DNA of 64,000 nucleotides from Pithys albifrons albifrons (lineage: Eukaryota > Chordata > Aves > Passeriformes > Thamnophilidae). Positions 48,238 through 59,500 of this stretch are shown here, one piece after another. The position numbers and the translations under genes were made by a program. Location: assembly GCF_047495875.1 (NCBI RefSeq), contig NC_092485.1, positions 5,962,890-6,026,889 of the forward strand, given 5' to 3'. Position 1 is the first letter of the stretch; every line of letters begins with the position of its first letter. Below the pieces are notes generated by a model. The model did no database searches. It saw only the letters and a list, made by a program, of their open reading frames with translations, and was not told the origin of the DNA.

Positions 48238-51111
48238 GCAATTCAGGAGCAAGACCCTCATAAATCAGGAGTCCTTGGAGATAACAGTTTTGCCATCTGA
48301 CAGAAAGCAATGAGAGTGAGTTCAGGTCCATTGTCCACCTCCATCCAGCCCCAGCAAACAACCAACAAGAGGAGCTGAGAGTGCTCTCACACCACCACCC
48401 TCTCTGCCTTTATCTGCTGGGGGGGGAAGCTGGTCCTCCAGAGAGCCAGGTGGGGTGTCCTCCCTCCTAATCAGCAAATTGGGACCTGCTCCTTCCCAGC
48501 TGTGCCCTGATGGATGGGATGGTCCTGCAGGGCCACAGGCCAGGCTGCTCCACACCCTTATGGGGGGAGAGCCAAGGGACAGGCAGAGCTGTGAGTGACA
48601 GATTTGTGGCTTTGGGACAAAAGGGTTGCAAAATAACATCCCCACCTGTCCTTCTTGGCATTTCAGATCTTTCCCACAAATGAATCTTATCCCAGATGTT
48701 TTGGTCCCAAATCCATCAAGAAAAATGAGAATCTCCTTCAGGCTGTCACAAAAAGTCTGTCTGAAAGTCAAAAGCTAAAACCTTTCTAGGACTAAGAGCT
48801 AAAGGACAAAATCTCAGGAGTTCCCCAGATTACAGAAGACCAAAATAATCCCAACCCAACAGCACCTCCAGACTTTCAGTGCCTGCACGAGGCCACACAA
48901 CTGGGCTGATATTACAGGCTCTATAGTGCTCAGAAATGTCCATTTATTTTCTCTGGTTTATACAAAGCCCAAGGCTGTAGGTTCCCAGCACTCCTGGCAC
49001 ACCCAGTAAATACATCCTAAATGGTATCAGCACCATCCAAGATAACATGGCACCAGCATGCTAAGTGGCAGGAAAACCAACCCAACCCTGTGCCAAATTC
49101 CTCCTCTCCCAGCCCTCTTCATTCTGTCATTTCCAGGTGGGTGGGGAAATAAAGGAGCTTTGCAGCAGCACTGAAACTCTGTCAGACATGGGAGCCTGGG
49201 AATAGCAGCATTTGTGTGCTTATCTTCAATATTTAATTTATATAAAGCTCTCCTGAACTGGGGTGTGACCAAACTAAAAAACGGGCATGGGGACCTTGTT
49301 AAAGCCTCCTTGCAAACTGATTTGTCCCTCCTGCTGCAGTGGGAAGTGTGTCAGCACAGTCCTGTTTCCACAGGACCCACAGGGTGACCAGGCTTTCAGC
49401 ATTACTCACTAAAAATTAAAGCCAAACTGGACTCCTGCCCCAGGAAACCCGCCAGATTCCTGCTCTGAAAGGAATGATAAGCCTTTGGGATGCTGCTTCT
49501 CTGACTGTGCACAATCGGGGTCAAGTCTGGGATAAGAGCTCCTCATCAAACAGCTTCCACCCCAACTCCCTTCAGTCTAAGGGACGTGTTCCTTGAAGGG
49601 CATGGCCAGAACCCACAAACAAGACAAAGCTGTGCTCCTGATGGGTTATACTGAGGCAAAAGCCTTTCTAGGAGGTGTTCCTTTCATGGATGTCTTCATA
49701 AGAAGACAAGAAAGCCTTTTCCATCCTTTCCATTAAAGCCTCTGGTCCCAAGTTCTCACTGATTTGCCTCAGCCTTTCAAGGCTTGGTGTAACCAGGAGC
49801 AGGATCTGGGTCTCCATGGAAAATACTCTGTACTAAAGCTTTGCTCATGCCACTGGAAAGCTGCCATGATTCTGCCCACGTATGAACCAAAACTCACCTG
49901 CTTTGCACAACTCCCTCTTAATCCAACCTGTTCTCCAGCTCATCTTTCCTTGTTTGAAATGAGTTTGGATCCGCTCCTCTGTGTCTGGGCCAGCCTGGCT
50001 GATGGCTTATCACAGCACCAAGAGGGCAGCAGGTGTTGGAAGGGAATTCCCACAGTGAAAATCATGGATATAGTTCTGAGGAGACATGGACAGTGGGGAG
50101 TGAGACAGTTGTCACCCGGTGAGAAAGCAGAGTGTGGCAAAGAGCCAGGGCACCCAGTGATCCCATGGGCTGTGTGCAGCAGGAGCAGGAACAGCCTCTG
50201 CAAAGGGAGAGGTGATCAGCAGGGAGTCAGTAACCCCATGGAATGGCACAAGAACCGTGTGTGGGTTTATCACGTTGGAATCACGGAATGGCCTATTCAG
50301 ATCAAAACTCACGGTTTGTAGCAAGAGCCCTGCCAGAATTTTCTCCAGAGGGGAACTGTGCAGGTATGTGGGGCTGGGGATGCCGGTGTGACCCCACAGA
50401 AGGCAGTCCCTGTCCCCAGAGCGATGTCTCAGCACCAGCAGGGACAGGTGGAGCCGAGGCTGAGCCGCTGCCTCGGGCTGGGCCGGGCTCCGGCGCCGTC
50501 CCCGCTCCCTGCCGGTCCCCCCTCGGCACACGGCACACGGTTCGGTTTGATTGAGTTTGTAATTGCTCGTTTAATTGAACAGTTACAGCAACACTATCAG
50601 GAAAAGGTTTCAGGGCTGGGAAGGGAGGTGGGAGGGTGTGGGGGTGGAAGGGGAATTGGAGCTGGGGAAAGAGCAAAATGGGTTTTTCCCTTTTTTTTAT
50701 GATGAAAACAGAAAGAAGAGACAGGAGATGAGTTCCCTTCAGCAGGCACTGAGGAGGAGGAGAGCTGAAAACAATAAATTACAGAAAGAGAAGAAGAAAA
50801 ATGAGAAGTGGGTTGAAAAGTATGGCAAGGCTGGAGGGTCCCAGGGACTGCTCAGCCTCCAACTGACATTGACTCCTGAGGGTTGTGAGTGCTGGCATGA
50901 GGAAAATGGGACACAGACAGGGCAGGCTGGGCAGCTGTGTGGGCTGAAAGGAGGGAACGAGCAAGAAAAGGTGGGAAAAATGTTTTTGTGTCTAAATAAA
51001 AGGTGCGTGAGTAACACGGAGAGACAGAGAAGGACTTACTTGTGTCAGAGGAGCTGCAAAGAGCAGACTAGGAAAGCAGAACAGGTGAGCATAGAAACAT
51101 CTGTGCTTCAA
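48238..51111. other. Long unique stretch, no gene seen
   Basis: A short AT-rich patch lies at 50536-50600 (TTTAATTGAACAGTTAC) and a purine-rich segment at 50630-50820. A 211-residue frame at 50575 is Lys/Arg/Glu-rich because of the purine bias and shows no domain. Confidence 0.45.
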
Positions 51112-51403
51112 GAGGGACTTTGGACAAGGGCCTGGGGTATTTTTGAGAGCACAAGGGAGAATGGCTTCACACTGATAGATGGGATATTGGGAAGAAATTC
51201 TTCTCTGTGAGGGCAGTGAGGCCCTTGCACAGGTTGCCCAGAGAAGCTGTGCCTGCCCCATCCCTGGAAAAGTTCAAAATCAGGTTGGATGGGACTTGGA
51301 GCAACCTGGGACAGTGGAAGGTGTCTGCCCATGGCAGGGGGTGGAACTGGGTGATCTTCAGCTTTTCTTCCAACCCAAACCATTCCATGAATCCATGATT
51401 CTC
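51112..51403 (+). mobile_element. CR1 LINE 3' fragment
   Basis: From GAGGGACTTTGGACAAGGGC through GGAAGAAATTCTTCTCTGTG and GGAGCAACCTGGGACAGTGG to CATTCCATGAATCCATGATT. Confidence 0.93.
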
Positions 51404-52337
51404 CATCTGTAAATGCACCACGTGCCCAGCTGTGCAGTGGGCACAGTGACCTGTGAGTGCAGCTGTGCCCGTGTCACCGTGAGCCCCTCTGTGGGCTGTG
51501 TGTGAGCCAGGAGCATGTGCTGGTTGGGCGTGTGTCAGGAAAAGGACAGGAGAAACCAGACAGGGTCAGGGGGGAAGGTGCATGCAGAGGCCATGGTGCA
51601 GCTCCACAGCAAAGCAGATCAGGTTTCAGGAGAGCCTGGAGCTGGGGCTGGAGGGGGACAGGAGGTGGGCTCTGCTGCCTGCATTCCCTGGCAGGCAGCA
51701 CAAGGCAGGTTTAAAGAATATCCTTCCATTTAGGAGTTTGTTTATTATTCTTAACTAAGCAGCTCAGACAGGCAGGCCGGCAGCACTGCATCCACACTGG
51801 CTTCCCAGGAAGGCAGGGAAGGGAGGGACAGGAAGGCACATTTCCAGAGCAGGGCAAAGGGATTTATGTGCCTCTGGGTGAGGGAAGGGGGCAAACCACT
51901 TTGCCAACTATTTAGCAAACGTGTGGAAAACACCCAGCCTTGGGATGTCAGAGAGGGGCCTGGCTGGGGTGCAGCCGAGTGCCCAGATGGGATCAGAGCT
52001 GCCCCAAAACTCAGCAGCACCTTTGGGTTGGCTGCTCCTCTTACACTCCAGACCTTCAGACCGTTGTCTGAAATTCCTCAGACACAGGAGCAAAGACTTA
52101 GAGATGTGATTTCTACGGAGAAGGGAGAAGTGATCTCTCTCCTGTTATCCTCTTGTTCCATCAGGAGTCAGAGGGCATCAGGATGTTTGTGGTCATAGAA
52201 GTTCCCTCGCCCTGCAGTATGTCCATACCAGAGAGTCAGTGCACATGCCCCAGCTCTGCATTTTGGCTTGTCTGGCCCATGTGGAGAGTTTTCAGTCCAT
52301 GCAGTGATGACCAAGAACACAGAAACCTTGGCCAGGT
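51404..52337. other. Unique sequence, no gene seen
   Basis: No recognised repeat or exon. Confidence 0.5.
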
Positions 52338-52514
52338 TGGAAATTCTTCCCTGTGAGGGTGGGCAGGCCCTGGCACAGGTTGCCCAGAGAAGCTGTGGCT
52401 GCTCCAGCACTGACAGTGTCCAACACCAGACTGGATGGGGCCTGCCCATGGCAGGGGGTGAAATGAGATGAGTTTTAAGGTCTCATCCAACCCAAACCAT
52501 TCTGGGATTCTGTA
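52338..52514 (+). mobile_element. CR1 LINE 3' fragment
   Basis: GAGGGTGGGCAGGCCCTGGC and CAACACCAGACTGGATGGGG, then CAACCCAAACCATTCTGGGA, ending ATTCTGT. An internal deletion removed the usual GGAGCAACCTGGGCT block. Confidence 0.9.
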
Positions 52515-53895
52515 AAGGAAAGTGTCTGTGTGCATTTCTCCCAGGGACAGCTCAGGTCCATCAGTGGGATCCCTCAAAGTACAGGTGATAGCAAAGCTGT
52601 GCACATCAATAAAGCGACACACACCAGAGTGTTTCCCTGCACACTGACTGCCCACACCAGCTCAGCCAACTCCATCCCAGTGTGCAGAGACAAACAGATC
52701 CACGTTTTTCAGCCAGCGTTTCCACCTCTCTGACCATACCCTGGTGTGAAGGAGGTGCTGCAGATCAGGAGCCAGCCAGCCAGGGGTGAGTGGGAGCATC
52801 GCTGTCCCTGCAGCCCAGGGATGGCAGGGAAGGGTGACCTGCCCTCCCGAGTGCCTGCCTGTGCTCGCACTGTCACGAGAATGAGGTCGAGGAAGGTCAC
52901 TCAATTCACCAGGATAAATCAAGGAGGAAAGTGGAGTGCAAGCCTGTGAATGGTGGGAGATCTCAGTGGTGGGAGGTGGGAGAGGAAGGGCTAATGAGAC
53001 TGGGAATGCCACACGCAGGGGAAGCACAAATCACACCGGGAATGGAGGCAGGGAAATGGTGGCAGCCAAAACAGGAGGCAGGAAAGTGCAGCCCAGGGGC
53101 CTCATCCTGCGCCTCACCAAGGCTGTGTTAACTCATGGGATTGTCCTGCCCGAGAGCAGGAGGGCTCACAGCCTGTCCGGCCTGCACTGACAGGAAACCT
53201 CGTGCTGCAGCCTCGCTGGTGTTCGCTGCAAATGCCTCACTGCTGGTAGCAATTTGTTCCCTGTCCCAGGCACTCCCAGCGCGGTGTGCGGGGCAGGGAA
53301 TGGGCCAGGAGGGCTGGGCGGGGGTCCCGCTGCCCCCGGCCCCGCACAGAGCAGCAGACAGCAGTGCTGTCAGCACCTCCCGCTCCCTCCAGGCCCTCTG
53401 CCAGCCTTTCACCACCTCCTCTCCATCCCTCTCCTTCCACTCCCTCTGGCCAAGCCTCCTCGCTCCCCTGCTCCACTTTCCCTCTCCTTTCATCCCTTTA
53501 TCTGTGTGCTGCTCTGTCCGCAGATCTGTCCCGCACCCCTCACACCTGCGGGCTCAGCACCTCCTCCTGGGCTCAGCCTGAGCCTCCAGAATGCTCAGTG
53601 GTCCCCAGCACTCTGCGGACAGAAGTGTCTGGCTCTCCCTGCTCCCTTCCCCCTCCTCTTTCTCCCCCTCACATAATATTTTCCATATGAAGAAGCCTTC
53701 CTGAAGCCACACACTGCCCTCTTGGTGAGTCTTAGGCGGGTTAGAGGAGACCCTGGGAGCCTTTAATCCTCTCTCTCTCTCGCCGCTTTCATCCTCAGCC
53801 ACAGCTGGACGCCCCATTGATGCGGAACAGACCAAACACCAGGCCCCTCGCTAAGCTGCTGCTGTGGGGCCTCTCACCCTGCAGAGCCTGGCCCG
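52515..53895. other. Unique GC-rich sequence, no gene seen
   Basis: Pyrimidine-rich at 53360-53700. Frames are Pro/Ser-rich chance frames. Confidence 0.45.
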
Positions 53896-54310
53896 GGCCA
53901 GTACAGCCCCGTACAGCCCAGCCCAGCCCAGCCCAGCCTGGACCTGACCAGTACAGCCCAGCCCAGCTCAGCCCAGCCCAGTGCAGCCCAGCTCAGTACA
54001 GCCCAGCCCAGCCTGGACCAGCCCAGCCCAGCCCAGCCCAGCCCAGCCCTGACCAGTACAGCCCAGTACAGCCCAGTGCAGCCCAGCTCAGTACAGCCCA
54101 GCCCAGCCTGGACCAGCCCAGCCCAGCCCAGCCCAGCCCGGCCCTGACCAGTACAGCCCAGTGCAGCCCAGCCCAGCCCAGCCCAGCCTAGCCCAGTCCA
54201 GCCCAGTCCAGCCCAACCCAGCCCGGCCCAGTACAGCCCAGCCTGGCCCAGACCAACCCAGCCCAGCCCAGTCCAGCCAAGCCCAGCCCAGCCTGGACCA
54301 GCCTGGCCCA
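53896..54310. repeat. AGCCC pentanucleotide-derived minisatellite
   Basis: About 400 bp of CAGCC units punctuated by CAGTA, CTGGACCAG and CTGACCAGTA variants that form higher-order repeats. The minus strand reads as Trp/Gly/Leu-rich frames, which are artefacts. Confidence 0.93.
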
Positions 54311-54625
54311 GGACCCGTGTGAGGCTCTCAGGGCATGGGTCCCTCCGGCCCCCCAGCCGGACACTGGACACTGGCGGGGGTGACAGTGGTGACCGGCAGG
54401 GCCGGGCCGTGTCCGGGGGTCCCTCCGGCCCCCCCAGCGCCGCCATTGCTGAGCCTCGCGCGCCCCCTGCCGGCCGCGCCGCCCCCGGTCCGTCCATCTC
54501 CGGCTCCAAAGACCTGCGGGGGCTTCGGGAATCCAGGGAGACAGGGAGGGGCGGATTGATGCGGGAGTTCAGAGGAGAGGGGGAGGAACGACCCGAGCTG
54601 TCAGGAGCACAGCCGAGGAGGGAAA
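54311..54625. promoter_or_regulatory. CpG-rich stretch next to the AGCCC array
   Basis: CpG-dense between about 54340 and 54600, including GCCGCCATTGCTGAGCC, with a YY1-like GCCGCCAT word at 54441. It lies about 2 kb upstream of the CD300-like gene and could be a separate promoter, but no exon is evident. Confidence 0.35.
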
Positions 54626-54861
54626 ATTAAAGTCCCTGGAGTGGCTGATGTGGAGCGGCAGGGACAGGGAGGGATCTGCTCCCCGAGCTCACAGTGCACA
54701 CACAGGGAACAAGGCAGTGACACGGCAGGAGGGTCAGAGGTAAGAGAAGTGTTCAAACAGGGCTGAGGCAGCACTGGAACAGGTCACTGGGAGCGCTTCA
54801 ACTTCAACTGGTTAAACAGATCTTCAGAAATTACACGGAAAGTGCTGATCCAGCTGTGTCA

Positions 54862-54921
54862 CCGGGCTGGATTAAGTGACCTCCTGAGATAACATTCATC
54901 TTCTTTTCTGTGATTCTATAA
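54862..54921 (+). mobile_element. Diverged CR1 3' end
   Basis: GGGCTGGATTAAGTGACCTC and CTGAGATAAC, then TTCTGTGATTCTATAATT, resemble an older CR1 3' end (GGATGACCTCCTGAGGTCCC type). Confidence 0.6.
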
Positions 54922-56400
54922 TTAAAAGTCATATTGATCCTCTGTCACAGATGCAGCAAAAAGACCAACTTCATTACGTTCTTGTTGCTTCAAGATGCTG
55001 AGTCCTGAACAAGCATCTCTTCATGACCTGTCCAGACCCAAAGAGCTTCTCCTCAGACAGGACCTCCCATGGATGCAGCAAATGCCATGGGAGGGGATGA
55101 GGAACAGTCCTTGGCTCAGTTTGCAGGCAACCAGTTGCAGAAACTGAACTAATTGCAGACTCCTGGGATTTGTTGGCGAGAGCACGAGCGTGTTCCCCCT
55201 TCTCGTTACTGAGCATCAAGTGCCTGATGAGAGAGGGATTTGGGGACAAGACAATGCGGAGATATCTAGCACAAAATGATTAGCCAGAATGTATTGTTAA
55301 TAAGCTGCTTATTCATATAATTGGAAATTATTTGCAGCCAGGGTGTCAGTACAGCCTCTGTGCTGCTCTGGTGGAGCGGGGCAGGTGCTGGCCCAGGGGA
55401 TCCTGCTGTGAGTGCTGTGCTGGCACAGGACTCGCTGCCACTGCCTGCTCTGCTGTCACTGCCTTCAAGGGCACAGAAGGGCACAGGGATGTCGAGGGGA
55501 GGCAGAAGGGGCCTCCTCCAGCATCCTCACAACAGCTAGAGGGAGAGAAAGGCCAAGCAAGCTTGGAGTCAGGGCAAACAAGACCTGACACTGCTCGTGC
55601 TTCCCAAAGCAGCTATTTAGCTCATACTATTCCAATTCATTCATTCATCTGATTAATTCGTTAAGATCTTACAGCAGTCCCACGTTTACCCAGGAAACCC
55701 ATGTACAATATCCACTGAAGTAAAAAGGGCTGGATTCGATAGATGATGAGTTTCCTACAGGAAATCCCACAAATCTGGTATTGGTAGCATTCATCAGTTC
55801 CTGAACTTGATCTTTAAGATGGATCTTGAAGCACTGCAGAGGACGCACTAAAGGAAGAAGTCCCTGTCCTGCTTTCCCCAGGGCTGGATCCTGGCCAGAA
55901 GTGCCAGGCACAGACTTACAGTGACAGTGACATCTCTGGGGACACGATGGCCATGTCTCAGAGGGAGGGACTTCTCTGGGGATGTGCGGCAGCAACTGGC
56001 AATCTCAACTGGCAACCTCAGACGTAGCCTCAGACCACCTGGCAGCAGCTTTATGGGGAAACATCCGGTGCGAGTAGAGCAGAAAGGGCAAGGAAGAACA
56101 AACCCCACACCCCAAACCCAACCCAAAAGCACACACCAGGACAAGAATCACCCAGGGGCAGCAGGGCCTGAAGTCTGTTGGTGGATGGCAAAGTCGGCCC
56201 TGTAGCCCACCCACCTGGGAGCAAGGGGAGGCTGGTGGGCTGGCAGTCTCATGGCTGGGGGGTGGATGAGCAGAGTGACAAAGGAAATGACATCAGGACA
56301 GGCTGTGCTCTGTGCTCGACCACTTCCCCAAAGGCACCCAAAAAATATCTAAATATCAATGTTGTAACAAAACATGGTGAAGTATTTCCGCTTAAGGCAA
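54922..56400. other. Unique upstream flank of the CD300-like gene
   Basis: No upstream Ig exon was found. An AT-rich patch at 55610-55830 includes a CATT repeat and CTGATTAATTCGTTAAG. Part of the promoter or a 5' UTR exon could lie here unseen. Confidence 0.45.
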
Positions 56401-56409
56401 GACCTTGGG

Positions 56410-56419
56410 CACTTCCTCC
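56410..56419 (-). promoter_or_regulatory. PU.1-type ETS site in the putative promoter
   Basis: On the minus strand the sequence reads GGAGGAAGTG, containing the PU.1 core GAGGAAGT. It lies about 105 bp upstream of the start codon. No TATA box is evident between it and the ATG, which fits the TATA-less, PU.1-driven promoters common in myeloid genes. A single short motif match is weak evidence on its own. Confidence 0.35.
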
Positions 56420-56523
56420 AGGCTGTGTCACTGCGAGGTAGGAAGGATCACAAGGCGGACACGCAAGAACAGGACCCAGTGGCAGCCCCCAGCAATGCCC
56501 CTGCCCTGGGCCTGAGCAAGGCC

Positions 56524-56569
56524 ATGGAGCTCAGAGCCCTCCTGCTGCTGCTGCTGCTCTGCTTCCCAG
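56524..56569 (+). CDS. Exon 1: start codon and signal peptide
   Basis: The ATG has G at -3 and G at +4, a strong start context. The 46-nt coding part encodes Met-Glu-Leu-Arg-Ala followed by seven leucines and Cys-Phe-Pro, a typical signal-peptide core. It ends in phase 1 at a GTAAGA donor (56570). A signal exon ending in phase 1 before a phase 1-1 V exon is the usual layout of Ig-superfamily leukocyte receptors. Confidence 0.85.
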
Positions 56570-59500
56570 GTAAGAGAAGGACTGGGCATGTCCCAGGGGC
56601 TGGGACACCCTTCCCCACCTCCTCCTGCTCCCTGGGGAGATCCACAGTGGGGGGACCCCCAGCACCAGCTGGACTTTGATCTGGGTGACTCACTGCAGGG
56701 GTGAGGAGGGAAGGGGCAGCCCCAATTCCCACCACACACACCTGGTTCCTCCAGACTCCCAGGATAATCCACTCTGGGAGCACAGAGCTGTGGCCTCCCA
56801 AGCAGCCCCCGCAGCTCCCCCAGTCAACATTTCCCATCACGCTGGCCCAGCTCAGCTCCTTCGATTGCAATCCTGGGTCAGGACACCTCCTGCTATCCCT
56901 GCAGAGAGCACAAAGCTCCCAGCACGTGGTAGGCTGGGCAAGCAAGGCAACCTGCACCCAGCACAGCCTGAGTCGCTGGGCATCCTCAGGGATGTGGCAT
57001 GGAGGAGCTGCAGGTGGCACACACACTGCTCCAGCTCCTTCTCTCTGCCCCATCCCACCACCCCACACAGACCATCCAGCCACCAGGGCACTGCATGGGC
57101 AGGGCTTGGTCTCCATTTGCCTGAACAAGGAGCAGTGACAATGGAGTTGGTTTGCTGGGGCAGCTCCCAACACTGCACCACAAATGGTTCCAGTCAGGCT
57201 TGAAGGTCCAACACCTCAAGCACCTGCTTGTTTGTGGGCTTTAAACCACAGCTGCAGTCCCAGCTCAAACCTCAGCATTGCCCACCAGGAATTTGCCTTC
57301 CTATTTTCAAGCAGGTGATTTCAGCAGGGATGGATTTTGATTTTTGGAGTTTTTGGAAGGTCCGAGGCAGTTTCCCTGAGTCCATGGGGAGGCTGTGAGC
57401 ATCAGCTCCTCTCTCCCTCCCCACATCTGATACTTACAGGTCTCCAAGCCCAAGTACCTCCTGCTGTAGAGAGACGACGGGAAGGGAGCACTCTGTATGT
57501 CCAGTGTCCTTACACAGACAAGGTTAAGAGCCTTTACAAAGCCTGGTGTCGCCTGGAAGGTGGAGGATGTCGTCATTATGTGGGGACCAGCTACGAATAC
57601 CTGAGAACAGACAAAGCTACAATAAAGGATGATCACCTTACTAGGACCTTTTCTGTGACCATGACTGACCTCAGGGCAGAGGACTCAGGCATATACTACT
57701 GTGCTTACTATAGCCATGGCTATAACTCACTGAAGACAGTCTCTCTGAATGTTTTCAAGGGTGAGTACCTGTACCCCCACACAAAGCCAAGTCTTATCAG
57801 ACAGAAACATCACTCCTTCCCTCTCCTCCAGAGCTGAGCAACTTTCCCTGATTTGCCCAGCCTTGTTTGCTGCCTTCCCCACTAACATGGTGAGTGAAGG
57901 AGCCCAGCCAGCCCTGCAGGCTCCCAGCTCCCTGTTGTCCTGCCTTACCTCACCCCTGCCCCTGCCCCTGCCCTGGTGAGGGGGTCTCCATGAGGGAGTT
58001 GCCCCAGGGCAGGGTCTGTCCCAGATGCTCAGCTCAAGGAGGGAGGCAGACGCCTGTGTGCCCTCTGCTCACCAGGCAGGGACCACCTTTGTCATTTCAG
58101 AGGTGCTCCAGTGGGAGTTGGACACTCTGGTGGTTCAGTGTCCCTGCACCACCCAGGGGCAGAGCATGAGGTGGTGCCGAAGAGAAGGGCAGACTGAGTG
58201 TAAAGTCATGGCGAGCACAGAACACCGTTCAACACGGAGTAACAGCAACGCTCCACAAGACAGAACATCCATCATGTTCACACACTCAGACACTGTCACT
58301 GTCACCATGAAGAACCTGCAGGCCCAGGACAGCGGCGTGTACTGGTGTGAGCTTAGCAAAGGCTCTGATCGTGCCCGAGTCATGGAGGTCGTGCTCTCAG
58401 TGTCCAAGAGTGAGTACCTTCTGCACCCTCAGTGTTCAATCCTGCTCTCTCAGTGTCCAAGAGAGAGCACCTCCTGCACCCTCAGTGTCCAAGAGTGAGC
58501 ACCTCTTGGAAGCTGGGTGTGGATGTGGGCAGGTCTCAGCACAGCTGAACCCATCTCTTTTCCTGCCCATCCCTCTGGCAGACATGGTGGCAACCAACCC
58601 TTGGGATCTTCAAGCCAAGGCATGAAGCCTGAGCCTTCATGCTCTGTCTGCTCCCAGCAGAGATTCAGGGGAGGTCTCTGTGGGTCCCACAAATGGGGTT
58701 GTTCATCCCAACTGCTTCCCACAGGGCCAATTGTTGGCTCCAGCACATGGCTGGTTCACACTGGGTGCTGCTGGAAACTTCCCCCATGGCAGGCATCGCT
58801 CTTGCTCTGGCCCCACTGCCACCAGCCCTCCCAGACCCTTTGGGCTGAGTGTCCATGAGCACATGGTCCCTGAGGGTACTAGAGGAGGGGGACAGGACCC
58901 TGACAGTTTATGAGTCATTTTTTCCCCAGTAATCTGGTTTCTGTCCCCTTCTGCTCTGCATGTCTGGAGGTAGAAGCAGATCCAGGGAGCTTTCAGCTGG
59001 GGAGGAAGTGCCACTCTGCCTGCTTTGGGATCTCACCACACATTCTGGGTGTTTTGCAGGAACACAGCAGTTCACAGCCCAGGAGTCAGGCATTGTCTCT
59101 GTCCAGTGTCTGTACAAGCACACGGACTATCAGGCTGTGAGCAAAGCCTGGTGCAAAGAGGGAGCAGGGACACTGTGTGAGATCCTGGTCACCACGAGCT
59201 CAGGGCCCTCAGGGAACCACAGCATGTCTCAGGATGGCAGAGTCAGGATCCAGGATGACACCCAGCAGGGGATGGTCACCATCACCATGGAGCAGCTGCA
59301 GGCACAGGACTCCGGCGTGTACTGGTGTGCGCTCCAGGAACCCTCCGGTCTGTCCCGAATGGAGGAGGTCACGCTCAAGGTTTCCCAGGGTATGTATGGA
59401 CCTGGCAAGGGCACATGGCGTTTGTAGATCACAGACTCACTTTCCTGGTCTCTCCTTCTCCACTGCCCAGGTTACACCCCCTCCCACCTTACACCTGCCC

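Noticed and set aside
50575..51210. 211-residue Lys/Glu-rich plus-strand frame suggesting a coiled coil
   Set aside because: The composition follows from purine-rich DNA. It runs into a CR1 fragment and has no start, splice or family support.
53874..54509. 211-residue Trp/Gly/Leu-rich minus-strand frame
   Set aside because: Translation of the AGCCC array, not a transmembrane protein.
57001..57200. Possible extra exon in intron 1
   Set aside because: Open frames here lack Ig motifs, and inserting them would break the phase 1 link between exons 1 and 2 or add residues with no family match.
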